From: an uncultured Caulobacterales bacterium
Lineage (GTDB): Bacteria > Pseudomonadota > Alphaproteobacteria > Caulobacterales > Caulobacteraceae
Direction of reading: 5' to 3'
NCBI GenBank assembly: GCA_903874895.1
Contig: CAIQUG010000118.1
Span: forward strand, 32,456-96,455
DNA length: 64,000 nucleotides
A model generated the notes under the pieces. That model was not told the DNA's origin, made no database searches, and saw nothing but the letters and a program-made list of their open reading frames with translations. Shown here one piece after another: positions 8,558-20,128 of this stretch (its first letter is position 1; every line of letters starts with the position of its first letter). Both the position numbers and the translations under genes were made by a program.

Positions 8558-9031
8558 ATGGAAAAAGTGCCTATGACCGGCGAGGGCTACAAGGCTCTCG
8601 ACGAAGAACTGAAGCGTCTCAAGTCTGTGGAGCGTCCGGCGGTGATCGCCGCGATCTCGGAGGCCCGCAGCCACGGCGACCTTTCGGAAAATGCCGAATA
8701 CCATGCCGCCAAGGAACGGCAGGGCTGGATCGAGGGCCGCATCGCGGAAATCGAGGACAAGATCAGCCGCGCCCAGATCATCGATGTGTCGAAGCTCTCC
8801 GGCGATCAGGTGAAGTTCGGCGCGACGGTCACGGTGCTGGATGAGGACACCGAGGAATCGGCCCGCTACCAGGTGGTCGGCGAACATGAGGCGGACGTCA
8901 AGAAGGGTCGACTGTCCCTGACCTCGCCCCTCGCCCGTGGGATGATCGGCAAGAGCGCCGGTGACGTGTTCGAGGTGATCACCCCGGCCGGCGTCAAGGC
9001 CTACGAAGTCATCAAGGTCGAGTGGATCTGA
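8558..9031 (+). CDS. greA: Transcription elongation factor GreA
   Basis: Rescues backtracked RNA polymerase by stimulating cleavage of the transcript 3-prime end. The 157-residue protein has the N-terminal coiled coil (about 1-75) with the acidic tip region NAEYHAAKE. The C-terminal FKBP-like domain (about 82-157) ends in the VIKVEW motif, and the length matches E. coli GreA. ATG at 8558 gives the canonical MEKVPMT start; an upstream TTG at 8540 is not needed. About 200 bases of AT-richer sequence precede the gene and probably hold its promoter. The downstream ELM1-like gene starts 29 bases after the stop. Confidence 0.95.
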   Translation: MEKVPMTGEGYKALDEELKRLKSVERPAVIAAISEARSHGDLSENAEYHAAKERQGWIEGRIAEIEDKISRAQIIDVSKLSGDQVKFGATVTVLDEDTEESARYQVVGEHEADVKKGRLSLTSPLARGMIGKSAGDVFEVITPAGVKAYEVIKVEWI

Positions 9032-9060
9032 CGGACCCGGCGGCGGGGTCTCAGGCCCGG

Positions 9061-10077
9061 ATGCATCGGTCCCTGTCCATATGGACGGTGACGGATGGCC
9101 GGATTGGCATCGAGAACCAGGCCCTGGGCCTGGCCGAAGCCATTGCTCGGCTCACCCCCGCCGACATCTCCGTCAAGCGGGTCACCTGGCCGCGCTGGAT
9201 GCGGCGAACGCCGTCCCGGTTCATTCCCGCCCTGCCCAGGCTTCTGGCCACCGGCGGTCGGGAGATCCTGCCCCCTTGGCCGGATCTTTGGATCGGCAAC
9301 GGACGGGCGGCGATCCCCCTGTCGATCGCGGTCCGCCGATGGTCGGACCACCGGACCTTCGTCATCCAGTTGCAGGATCCGCTGCGGCCGACGCGGCTTT
9401 TCGACCTCACCATCCCCCCGACCCATGACCCTGTGCGGGGCCCGGACGTGTTTCCGATCATCGGCGCGCCACATCGGGTGACGGCCGAACGTCTGGCCGA
9501 AGCCTACAAGGCCTTCGCCCGGCAGCTCGACCCCCTGCCACGACCGCGGATCGCAGTCCTGATCGGCGGAACGGCCAAGGCCTATGGACTGGGACCGGAG
9601 CGCGCGCGGCAAATGGCGGCGGAGATCGCCGACACTGTCGTGACCCGTGGCGGATCCCTGATGCTGACCTTTTCCCGACGCACCCCGCCCGAAGCCCGCG
9701 CCATACTGACCGAACGCCTGTCCGGCCTGCCGGGCCTCATCTGGGACGAGACCGGCCCCAACCCCTATTTTGCCTTCCTGGCCGCTGCAGACGCGGTGAT
9801 GGTCACGGAGGACTCGGCCAACATGCCCGCCGAAGCCGCGGCCACCGGCGCACCGGTCCATCTGTTGAAGATGGATGGCGGCCAGTCGCGCCGCCAGCGT
9901 TTCCATGCAGACCTCGCCGCCCGCGGTGTGCTGCAGTCTCTTCGACCGACCGACGGCGGGTCGACACTGCCGCCGCTCCGGCGCTACGACCCCCTGCGGG
10001 AGACGGACAGGGCAGCCAGTGAGGTCCTCCACCGGATGCGACTGTCCGGACACATCCCCGCTGGACTGCAATCATAA
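9061..10077 (+). CDS. ELM1-like protein (mitochondrial fission ELM1 family)
   Basis: Member of the family related to plant ELM1, a factor in mitochondrial fission; the bacterial role is not established. The 338-residue product begins with the hallmark WTVTDGRIGIENQ segment. Its second half has a glycosyltransferase-B-like fold signature: LIGGTAKAYGL near residue 165, and a late VTEDSANMPAEA segment resembling nucleotide-sugar binding loops. The ATG at 9061 is preferred because it starts just before the conserved domain; a GTG at 9022 would overlap greA. No signal peptide or membrane helix is evident. It may act on the envelope or cell division, but that is inference from the fold and the plant homologue. 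Confidence 0.75.
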   Translation: MHRSLSIWTVTDGRIGIENQALGLAEAIARLTPADISVKRVTWPRWMRRTPSRFIPALPRLLATGGREILPPWPDLWIGNGRAAIPLSIAVRRWSDHRTFVIQLQDPLRPTRLFDLTIPPTHDPVRGPDVFPIIGAPHRVTAERLAEAYKAFARQLDPLPRPRIAVLIGGTAKAYGLGPERARQMAAEIADTVVTRGGSLMLTFSRRTPPEARAILTERLSGLPGLIWDETGPNPYFAFLAAADAVMVTEDSANMPAEAAATGAPVHLLKMDGGQSRRQRFHADLAARGVLQSLRPTDGGSTLPPLRRYDPLRETDRAASEVLHRMRLSGHIPAGLQS

Positions 10078-10096
10078 ATCTTCAAATCGCCGCATT

Positions 10097-10122
10097 CCCG
10101 ACGCGGACGCGCCGCGTTCGGG
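10097..10122. terminator. GC-rich hairpin after the ELM1-like gene
   Basis: CCCGACGCGG at 10097-10106 pairs with 10112-10122 with one bulged base. It lies 20 bases after the ELM1-like stop, in a 180-base convergent region. No T run follows, so termination efficiency is uncertain. Confidence 0.3.
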
Positions 10123-10222
10123 TCCGACAGTGACACGGTCGGTTGGTCGCACGCTCCGCTTCGGACCCTGAACAGCCCCCCCAGCCCCCCCGAACCGGGT
10201 GCGATGGGCCAACCGACGCCTT

Positions 10223-10239
10223 CCCTTCCGTCGGAAGGG
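10223..10239. terminator. Short perfect hairpin before the DUF1223 stop
   Basis: CCCTTCC at 10223-10229 and GGAAGGG at 10233-10239 form a perfect 7-bp stem with a 3-base loop, about 20 bases beyond the minus-strand DUF1223 stop. There is no T run on either strand. It could end the acnA-DUF1223 transcript or protect its 3-prime end. Confidence 0.3.
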
Positions 10240-10257
10240 CGCGGCCGATGCCCTCCC

Positions 10258-10962
10258 TCAGAACTGCGCGACCCCGAGGATGGCACCCCCGCGGGGAGCC
10301 TGGACCAGCACGACGGTCTTCAGGGCGGCATCAGACGCCGCCGGCAGATCGTAGGTCGCACCGGGTCCGTGCCAGCGTCCCAGCTTGACCAGGGACCGGA
10401 CGATGTTCTGCTGGGAAAGGGTCTTGCCGCGGTTTTCGCCGGACTTGACCTGGACCGGCTGGTCCTGGGGATCATAACGCACCAGCCAGATATCGGCACC
10501 GCCCTGAGGGGCCCGTCCGGACACCCGGACCCGACCGCGTGACGCACGGAGCTTGACGGTCCGCCGGACGGCCGCTGCACTGGCGCTGTCGATCCGCGCC
10601 ATATCGACGCCGGCACCCTCGCTGCGCCCGTCGATCACCAACTGGGGGGAATAGGTCTCCCGAAGCTTGAAGCGGGACTTGTAGGCCGCCTGGCGCTGGG
10701 TGAACTCCGGACGGGCAAAGGTGTCCTTCCAGCCCAGATAGTCCCAGTAGTCCACGGGGAAGGCGAGGACCAGCACGTTCGGCCGGCCGATCACGCCCTT
10801 GATCGCCTGGTCCGCCTCCGCACAGCCGGTGCAGCCCTGGGCGGTGAACAGTTCCAGCACATGTGGCACCACCGCCGACGGTCGCGCAGCGGCGCGATCG
10901 AAACCGCCGATCAGGAGAAGAAACGCGCCCGCGACGCAGGCCAACCGGTGGAAGCTCAGCAT
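10258..10962 (-). CDS. DUF1223 exported thioredoxin-like protein
   Basis: Secreted protein of the DUF1223 family with a thioredoxin-like fold; no reaction is known. The 234-residue product has a signal peptide (about 1-27) and a redox-type CTGC pair (Cys44, Cys47) in the opening ELFTAQGCTGC segment. The middle reads like a thioredoxin core (FPVDYWDYLGW, then QLVIDG around a likely cis-proline region). It lies 130 bases downstream of acnA on the same strand, an order I recall seeing in other Alphaproteobacteria. The ATG at 10962 is chosen because a signal peptide starts there; the longer reading runs into acnA. Confidence 0.78.
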   Translation of the reverse strand: MLSFHRLACVAGAFLLLIGGFDRAAARPSAVVPHVLELFTAQGCTGCAEADQAIKGVIGRPNVLVLAFPVDYWDYLGWKDTFARPEFTQRQAAYKSRFKLRETYSPQLVIDGRSEGAGVDMARIDSASAAAVRRTVKLRASRGRVRVSGRAPQGGADIWLVRYDPQDQPVQVKSGENRGKTLSQQNIVRSLVKLGRWHGPGATYDLPAASDAALKTVVLVQAPRGGAILGVAQF

Positions 10963-11092
10963 GGTGCTGTTCTTAGACCAGGTTTGCACGGGAGAGCGCC
11001 TCACCTCTGCGTGAAACGATTCAGCGACACCCCGTTGCCGGGACGTCGCCGAACCTGATTCCGTCAAGCTTAGGGGCTCCAACCCCGGATGG

Positions 11093-13810
<2,718 letters not shown>

Positions 13811-13975
13811 GATGCGTCATCTCCTACAGTCGGTCCGCCTCTCGCCCGGGAGTCCGGGGCCCTTTTCGGAGGGGCGGGATCGCGCGCAGACCGGCCGGAC
13901 ACACAGCGTCCGGACGCGCGCCGCGTTCATCCCGCGCGGCCGTTTGCTACATAGACCCGAGAACGTTTCCAGTCC

Positions 13976-14611
13976 ATGACCGATAACGCATCCTCCATTC
14001 AACGTCTCTGCCTGGACCAGCTGAGCCTCGAGCGCGGCCAGCGGCGACTGTTCTCCGACCTGACTGAAACCCTGTCCTCCGGGGAGGCCATCTCCCTGAC
14101 CGGTGCCAACGGTGCCGGCAAGACCAGCCTGCTTCGGGCCATTGCCGGCCTCCTGACCCCGGCGTCCGGCCAGGTCCGGTTCGAGGGACCGGACGGGGCG
14201 CTCGATGCCGAGACGGCCCGGGCGGAGGGCCTGCATCTGCTGGCCCATCTCGATGGTCTGAAGACCAGCCGGACCGCCGGCGAGGAACTGGACTTCTGGG
14301 CCCGCTGGCTGGGCGGGACCGGCCAGATCGACCAGGCCGTCGAGGCCTTCAATCTCAAACCCCTGCTCGCGCTGGACGTGCGCAAGCTGTCGGCGGGACA
14401 GCGGCGGCGCCTGGCCCTTGCCCGGCTGCTGGCGGCACCTCGCCCCCTGTGGCTGCTGGACGAGCCGATGGCCCCCCTCGACACCAGCACGCGCCGCAAG
14501 CTCGCAGAGGTGATGCAGGCGCATCTCCACGACGGTGGCATGATCCTCGCTGCGGTTCATGACCCGCTACCCTTTCCGACCCGGTCGCTGCACGTGGGAG
14601 CCGCCGCATGA
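13976..14611 (+). CDS. ccmA: Haem exporter ATP-binding protein CcmA
   Basis: ATPase subunit of the CcmABCD complex used in system I cytochrome c maturation, where it drives release of haem-loaded CcmE. The 211-residue protein has a Walker A motif (GANGAGKT near 43-50), an ABC signature LSAGQ near residue 137 and Walker B LWLLDEP near 160, the small size typical of CcmA. The stop overlaps the ATG of ccmB (ATGA). The gene diverges from acnA. ccmC, which usually follows ccmB, is not present here. Confidence 0.92.
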   Translation: MTDNASSIQRLCLDQLSLERGQRRLFSDLTETLSSGEAISLTGANGAGKTSLLRAIAGLLTPASGQVRFEGPDGALDAETARAEGLHLLAHLDGLKTSRTAGEELDFWARWLGGTGQIDQAVEAFNLKPLLALDVRKLSAGQRRRLALARLLAAPRPLWLLDEPMAPLDTSTRRKLAEVMQAHLHDGGMILAAVHDPLPFPTRSLHVGAAA

Positions 14612-15285
14612 GCGCGTCCGGACGCCCGATGAACGCCCTGTTCCGCCGGGAGATGTCCCTGGCCTTCGGCCGGGGCGGCGGCCCGTTGCTGGCCTGCGGC
14701 TTCTATGCGGGGGTCGCCGTGCTGCTGCCGCTGGCGGAGGGCCCGGATCCGGCACGCCTCGCCGCCGTGGCCCCGGGAGCCGCCTTCGCCACACTGGCGC
14801 TGGCCTCGCTCCTGTCGCTGGAGCGCCTGTTCGAGCGGGACTACGAGGACGGTGCCCTCGACCTGCTCAGCCTCGGAACCCCCGGCCTTACCGTGGTGGC
14901 GGCTGTGAAGTGCTTCGCCCAGTGGCTTGCCACCGGTGCGCCGCTGGCCGTGGCGGCCCCGCTGGTCGCCATTGCGCTCGGGGCGGCCCCGACCCTCGCG
15001 CCCCTGATCTTCCTGGCCAGCCTGCTGGCCGGACTGGGCTTCAGCTTCATCGGCGGGATCGGGGCGGCCCTGTCCCTCGGCACCCGACGGGGCGGGGTGC
15101 TCGTGGCCGTGATCGTCCTGCCCCTGTTCACGCCGCTGGTGGTGTTCGGAGCCGGTGCCGTGGACGCCTTTGCGAACGGTCTTGAATGGGCACCCGCCCT
15201 GGCTCTGCTAGGCGCCTACTGCCTGGGTGCCTGTGCCCTGGCACCCTTCGCCATGTCGGCGGCATGCCGCAACGCCATGGGCTGA
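14608..15285 (+). CDS. ccmB: Haem exporter permease CcmB
   Basis: Membrane subunit of the cytochrome c maturation ABC complex, partner of CcmA. The 225-residue protein carries six predicted membrane helices and begins with the typical cytoplasmic FRREMSLAF segment followed by a glycine-rich first helix. It overlaps ccmA by four bases, so coupled translation is likely. A later ATG (residue 8) is also possible. The minus-strand MAPEG gene ends 19 bases after its stop, so the ccm operon here is limited to ccmAB. The other ccm genes must be elsewhere if the system works. Confidence 0.9.
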   Translation: MSASGRPMNALFRREMSLAFGRGGGPLLACGFYAGVAVLLPLAEGPDPARLAAVAPGAAFATLALASLLSLERLFERDYEDGALDLLSLGTPGLTVVAAVKCFAQWLATGAPLAVAAPLVAIALGAAPTLAPLIFLASLLAGLGFSFIGGIGAALSLGTRRGGVLVAVIVLPLFTPLVVFGAGAVDAFANGLEWAPALALLGAYCLGACALAPFAMSAACRNAMG

Positions 15286-15304
15286 GCCCCGCCGTCGGGT
15301 CCGT

Positions 15305-15694
15305 TCAGGTCAGGGCTGGCGTGAGGAAGATCGCGATGTTGACAGCAAGCGCCGCCACCCAGATGAGGGATCGCAGGGTCGCCCGGTCAGTCAGATAGGC
15401 CAGTCCATGGCCGATCCGCAGCAGGATCCACGCGACGCAAAGCACGTCCAGAAGGGGTCCGCGCCCGCCGCCGAACTGCAGGGCCAACGCCACGGCCCCC
15501 ACGAAGAACGGCAAGGCCTCGAAGGCGTTCTTGTGGGCATCGTGGGCGCGGCGGCGATGACCCTGATACAGTTCGGGGTCTCGCGGCGTGGCGTTGTTGT
15601 AGTGGGAGCCCCACTTGGCGACGCCAACCCACACGAAGGGAAGCAATGCCGCGATCAGAACGCACCAGTAGGCGGCGGGAAGTGACATCGACAT
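15305..15694 (-). CDS. MAPEG family membrane protein (second copy)
   Basis: Second MAPEG-superfamily protein in the window, 129 residues with four predicted helices and the conserved basic and polar loop (GHRRRAHDAHKNAFEALP) between helices 1 and 2. The loop resembles the subgroup often annotated as inner-membrane MAPEG proteins rather than the copy at 7942. The substrate is unknown. The ATG at 15694 is chosen because GGAG lies 10 bases upstream. It is convergent with ccmB and divergent from the acetyltransferase gene, so it is probably transcribed alone. Confidence 0.8.
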   Translation of the reverse strand: MSMSLPAAYWCVLIAALLPFVWVGVAKWGSHYNNATPRDPELYQGHRRRAHDAHKNAFEALPFFVGAVALALQFGGGRGPLLDVLCVAWILLRIGHGLAYLTDRATLRSLIWVAALAVNIAIFLTPALT

Positions 15695-15811
15695 CGACAG
15701 TGTTCTCCAGTCGGCTGGGTCAAGGTCCGCGAGGCGCATGATTCTTGCGCCCCGGTCGCGCAGGGTAGCATAACGAAGGTCGAAACCATCAGCGGCAAAA
15801 GGCGCGTGCCC

Positions 15812-16423
15812 GTGACCGACACCCCGTCCTCATCGCCCGGCTTTCCCTGGCGGCGCATGCTGGAAACCACGCCGGTGCTCCAGACGCCCCGCCTGATCCT
15901 GCGGGCACCGGTGGCCGACGACCTGCCCGCCTGGCAGGCGAACATGGGCGATCCGGACAGCATGCGCTTTCTCGGCGGGGTGGTATCCCCGCACATGGCC
16001 TGGCGCAACATGACCTCAGTGGTCGGGGCCTGGGCCATTGTCGGCTTCTCCATGTTCTCCGTGGTCGAGAAGTCCACCGGCCGCTGGATCGGCCGGCTGG
16101 GTCCATGGGAGCCGGAGGGCTGGCCCGGCCAGGAGATCGGCTGGGCGCTCTCCCGGGACGCGGAAGGCAAGGGCTATGCCACCGAGGGCGCGCTGGCGGC
16201 GATGGATTTCGCGTTCGAGGTTCTGGGCTGGGATGCTTGCATCCACTCCATCGACGCCGCCAACACCGCCTCGATCGCCGTGGCGCACCGGCTGGGCTCG
16301 ACCCACAGGGGCAAGGCGGTCCTGCCATCGCCCATCGACAAGACGGTGGAGATGTACGGCCAGTCCCGGGCCGAATGGCAGGCCCGCCGGGATGCGGCCG
16401 CGACCAGCCTGGGCGCGCGCTAG
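15812..16423 (+). CDS. GNAT family N-acetyltransferase (RimJ/RimL-like)
   Basis: Acetyl-CoA-dependent N-acetyltransferase of the RimJ/RimL/ribosomal-protein group. The protein has the opening LQTPRLILRAP segment, the acetyl-CoA loop as a SRDAEGKGYATEG motif near residue 120, and a late IHSIDAANTAS strand-turn typical of these enzymes. The substrate cannot be told. GTG at 15812 is preferred because AAAAGG lies 9 bases upstream; GTG at 15806 would leave only 3 bases. An ATG at 15857 would lose little of the domain. asd starts 70 bases downstream. Confidence 0.82.
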   Translation: MTDTPSSSPGFPWRRMLETTPVLQTPRLILRAPVADDLPAWQANMGDPDSMRFLGGVVSPHMAWRNMTSVVGAWAIVGFSMFSVVEKSTGRWIGRLGPWEPEGWPGQEIGWALSRDAEGKGYATEGALAAMDFAFEVLGWDACIHSIDAANTASIAVAHRLGSTHRGKAVLPSPIDKTVEMYGQSRAEWQARRDAAATSLGAR

Positions 16424-16493
16424 GACGTTCTAACTTGCATCCCGGGTGTCAAGGGTCTAGGCGTTCGCCGCCTTCCCTAAAAGGAGCTTGAAC

Positions 16494-17525
16494 ATGGGCT
16501 ACCGCATCGCGGTCGTCGGCGCCACGGGCAATGTGGGCCGGGAAATGATGCATATCCTCGAGGAACTTCAGTTCCCCGTGCGTGAAATTCACGCCGTTGC
16601 CTCGCGCAAGTCCGTGGGCAAGGAGGTCTCCTATGGGGACCGCGTGCTCAAGTGCGTCGACCTGGAGACCTTCGACTTCACCAAGGTGGATGTGGTCCTG
16701 ATGTCCGCCGGCGGTGCTGTCTCGCGGGAATGGTCCGAGCGGATCGGTGCCGCCGGCCCCATCGTGATCGACAACTCCTCGGCCTGGCGCCAGCATCCGG
16801 ACGTCCCGCTGATCGTGCCGGAAGTGAACCCGGATGCCGTCGTCGATGCCCACCGCAAGAACATCGTCGCCAATCCGAACTGCTCGACCGCCCAGCTCGT
16901 GGTGGCGCTGAAGCCCCTGCATGACGAGGCCGGCATCAAGCGGGCCGTGGTCTCGACCTATCAGTCGGTGTCAGGCGCGGGCAAGGAGGGCATGGACGAG
17001 CTCTGGGACCAGTCCAAGGGCGTGTTCGTGCTCGGCCCGACGGAGCCGGTGAAGTTCCCCAAGCAGATCGCCTTCAACGTCATTCCGTTCATCGGCACGT
17101 TCCAGGACGACGGCTATACCGACGAGGAAGCCAAGATGTGGAAGGAGACGCACAAGATGCTGGATCCGGACATCAAGCTCACCGTCACCTGCGTCCGCGT
17201 CCCGGTGTTCGTCGGCCACTCCCTGTCGGTCAATCTCGAGTTCGAGAGTGCGCTCGACGCCGATGATGCCCGGGACATCCTGCGGGAAGCGCCCGGCGTG
17301 GTGGTGATCGATAAACGCGACCCGACGGGCTACATCACGCCGAAGGAGTGCGTGGGCGAGTTCGGCGTGTTCGTCAGCCGGATCCGCAATGATCCCACGG
17401 TCGAGCACGGGCTGAACCTGTGGGTCGTCTCCGACAACCTGCGCAAGGGGGCTGCCCTGAACGCCGTCCAGATCGCCCAGCTCCTGCACGAGCGCGGCAT
17501 GATCCGCACCGCCGCCATCGCCTGA
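16494..17525 (+). CDS. asd: Aspartate-semialdehyde dehydrogenase
   Basis: Reduces aspartyl phosphate to aspartate semialdehyde with NADPH, the branch point for lysine, diaminopimelate, threonine and methionine. The 343-residue protein begins with the Rossmann motif VGATGNVG (about 8-15). It has the catalytic cysteine in NPNCSTAQ (Cys130) and the late VPVFVGHS substrate histidine near residue 245. The start is well supported by AAGGAG at 16481-16486, 7 bases before the ATG; the TTG at 16488 is not used. A strong terminator follows 30 bases after the stop, so the gene is a single unit or the end of one. Confidence 0.95.
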   Translation: MGYRIAVVGATGNVGREMMHILEELQFPVREIHAVASRKSVGKEVSYGDRVLKCVDLETFDFTKVDVVLMSAGGAVSREWSERIGAAGPIVIDNSSAWRQHPDVPLIVPEVNPDAVVDAHRKNIVANPNCSTAQLVVALKPLHDEAGIKRAVVSTYQSVSGAGKEGMDELWDQSKGVFVLGPTEPVKFPKQIAFNVIPFIGTFQDDGYTDEEAKMWKETHKMLDPDIKLTVTCVRVPVFVGHSLSVNLEFESALDADDARDILREAPGVVVIDKRDPTGYITPKECVGEFGVFVSRIRNDPTVEHGLNLWVVSDNLRKGAALNAVQIAQLLHERGMIRTAAIA

Positions 17526-17554
17526 CCGGCGGCGGACAAGATCGGACCCGAAGC

Positions 17555-17584
17555 GGGGGCGTCGCGCAGGCGACGCCCCTTTTT
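17555..17584 (+). terminator. Intrinsic terminator of asd
   Basis: A perfect 10-bp stem (GGGGCGTCGC at 17556-17565 with GCGACGCCCC at 17570-17579), a 4-base loop and an immediate run of five T residues form a textbook Rho-independent terminator, 30 bases after the asd stop. Confidence 0.92.
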
Positions 17585-17621
17585 CATGCCGGGACCCTCC
17601 CCGGATCACCGTCATCGGACA

Positions 17622-17655
17622 CGAAAAACCCCGCCTCCGGTCGGGAGGCGGGGTT
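17622..17655 (-). terminator. Intrinsic terminator of exbD
   Basis: The stem pairs 17627-17638 with 17643-17654 (CCCCGCCTCC against GGAGGCGGGG at its core, 4-base loop). On the minus strand it is followed by five T residues (the A run at 17623-17627). It lies about 30 bases after the exbD stop and stands back to back with the asd terminator. Confidence 0.88.
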
Positions 17656-17683
17656 CGTCAGACCCGACAATGCGTCGGTCGGA

Positions 17684-18133
17684 TCAGGTTTCCTGGCTCA
17701 GGTCTTCGGTGATCAGCGCGATCTTGTAGAGACCGGCGTCCTGCAGCTTGTTCACGACGGCCATGAAGGCCGAGTACTTCACGTGCTTGTCCGCGCGGAT
17801 GAACACGGTGTCGTTGGTGTGAGCGCTGAGCTCACCCTTCACGTCGGTGATCAGCGCGTCGAGATTGGTGGACCGGCTGGAGTCGCCCGTGCCGACAAAG
17901 ATGTTGCCGGACTGCTGGATGTTGATGATCGTCGGCGGCTTCGGCTTGGTGTTGCTGGCCGGTTGGGCCGGCGGCAGGTCGAGCTTGATGGACAGGGTGG
18001 CCAGCGGCGCGGTCACCATGAAGATGATCAGCAGCACGAGCATGACGTCCACGAACGGCGTCACGTTGATGTCAGAGTTTTGACCCAGGTCGAACTTGGA
18101 CCCACCGCCCGGGCCGGACAACTTTGCCGCCAT
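17684..18133 (-). CDS. exbD: ExbD/TolR family biopolymer transport protein
   Basis: Membrane subunit of a proton-driven ExbBD or TolQR motor that energises TonB- or TolA-dependent processes. The 149-residue product has a short cytoplasmic tail, one membrane helix with the conserved proton-coupling aspartate in TPFVDVMLVLLI (near residue 28), and a periplasmic domain with the FIRAD and KLQDAGL motifs. ATG at 18133 is supported by GAGGAG 10 bases upstream; the longer frame from 18316 lacks a sensible N-terminus. No exbB, tonB or tolQ gene is adjacent, which is unusual because ExbD needs an ExbB-type partner. Confidence 0.88.
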   Translation of the reverse strand: MAAKLSGPGGGSKFDLGQNSDINVTPFVDVMLVLLIIFMVTAPLATLSIKLDLPPAQPASNTKPKPPTIINIQQSGNIFVGTGDSSRSTNLDALITDVKGELSAHTNDTVFIRADKHVKYSAFMAVVNKLQDAGLYKIALITEDLSQET

Positions 18134-18344
18134 CTCGCAATCTCTCCTCAGCCACCCAAGGGTAGCGCCTGTCTCTCTGCGGCGATTGATCGCCTCGAAC
18201 GCGCGGGAAGTAAAGACGGTTTTCGCCGCACCGGACCGGATTCCCCTGGCAGGGGCACCGATTCGACCGAATGCGGCACCGGTGTGCGCAGACCGATCCA
18301 CGAGGACACTAGGCAAGGGGGGTTAAGGGACGGTATCGGGCGGT

Positions 18345-19307
18345 ATGCAGAAGTCCTTCGAGAGCTATGTCGTGGCGATCCTGTTCGATCGCAGTGGGGC
18401 CGTGTTCGCCCTGTCGGACGGAACCGTGCGCTTCGAGACCGGCGAGACCGTCGAGGCCCATGACGGCGCCGTGCTCAGCGCAGCCCTTCATCCGTCAGGC
18501 GACGGGGTGGTCACCGGAGGCGATGACGGTCGCCTGGTCTGGTCCCGCCGCGGCGGCGCGCAACCGCTCGCCGACCTCGGGGGGAAATGGCTCGATGCCG
18601 TGGCCGCCAGTCCCGAGACAGGGTTGATCGCGGTCGCCGCCGGGCGTGAACTGATCGTCCGTGACGCCGCCGACCCGGCCTTCGAGCGGCGGTTCCGCCA
18701 TGAGCGCACCGTGACCGCGGTGGCCTTCGACCCCAAGGGCCGACGGATCATGGCGGCAACCTATGGCGGCGTGATGCTGTGGTACGCACGGATCGCCGAC
18801 CAGAAACCCACCCTTCTCAAGTGGCCGGGCGCCCATGTGGGGGTGGCGGTCAGCCCCGACGGAAAGTTCGTTCTGTCGGCCATGCAGGAGAATGCCCTCC
18901 ACGGCTGGCGCCTGCAGGACGCCAAGGACATGAAGATGGCGGGCTATCCGGGCAAGATCCGGTCCCTCAGCTTCATGGCCAAGGGCGCACTGCTGGCCAC
19001 CTCCGGTGCGCCGGGGGTCGTGATCTGGCCGTTCGCTGGGGCCAATGGTCCCATGGGCCGCGAGGCCGTGGAGATCGGGGTGGACGAGACCAGTCTGGTC
19101 ACCCACTGCGCCGGGGCCCGGGACACGGTGCGGCTGATCGCCGGCCGGTCCGACGGTCAGGTCTGGACCGTGGATCTCAACGTCACGGGGGAGCGCAAGC
19201 TGCGGGCGGAGAAGGGCGCGGCCGTCAGTGCCGTGGCGGTCACTGCCGATGGTCGCCGGGTGGCCTTCGGCGACGAGGACGGAGAGGCGGCCGTCATCGA
19301 CCTCTGA
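18345..19307 (+). CDS. WD40 repeat protein
   Basis: Cytosolic beta-propeller protein of 320 residues with about six or seven degenerate WD40 blades. Blade-like units recur roughly every 42 residues (for example HDGAVLSAALHPSGDGVVTGGDDG, written here as positions 38-61, then HERTVTAVAFDPKG and GAHVGVAVSPDGKF). No signal peptide, membrane helix or enzymatic motif is present. Such propellers act as binding scaffolds, and no partner can be named. It diverges from exbD with 211 bases between starts and is convergent with mtgA, only 3 bases from its stop. Confidence 0.75.
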   Translation: MQKSFESYVVAILFDRSGAVFALSDGTVRFETGETVEAHDGAVLSAALHPSGDGVVTGGDDGRLVWSRRGGAQPLADLGGKWLDAVAASPETGLIAVAAGRELIVRDAADPAFERRFRHERTVTAVAFDPKGRRIMAATYGGVMLWYARIADQKPTLLKWPGAHVGVAVSPDGKFVLSAMQENALHGWRLQDAKDMKMAGYPGKIRSLSFMAKGALLATSGAPGVVIWPFAGANGPMGREAVEIGVDETSLVTHCAGARDTVRLIAGRSDGQVWTVDLNVTGERKLRAEKGAAVSAVAVTADGRRVAFGDEDGEAAVIDL

Positions 19308-19310
19308 GGA

Positions 19311-20000
<690 letters not shown>

Positions 20001-20128
20001 GCAACCCCCAATTCGCCGAGCCCGCGGTCCCGCCTGAACAATGCGGCTTGTGTTGACGCAGGGGCTGGAGTGCAATCTCGGCGACCACCGGCCTGCGGGT
20101 CAAGATGGGCGAGAGCGGAGAGGTACGC

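Noticed and set aside
18134..18344. The exbD/WD40 divergent region and other gaps as possible tRNA or small RNA genes.
   Set aside because: No cloverleaf sequence, T-loop motif or strong hairpin cluster is present; only ordinary promoter-like AT patches are seen.
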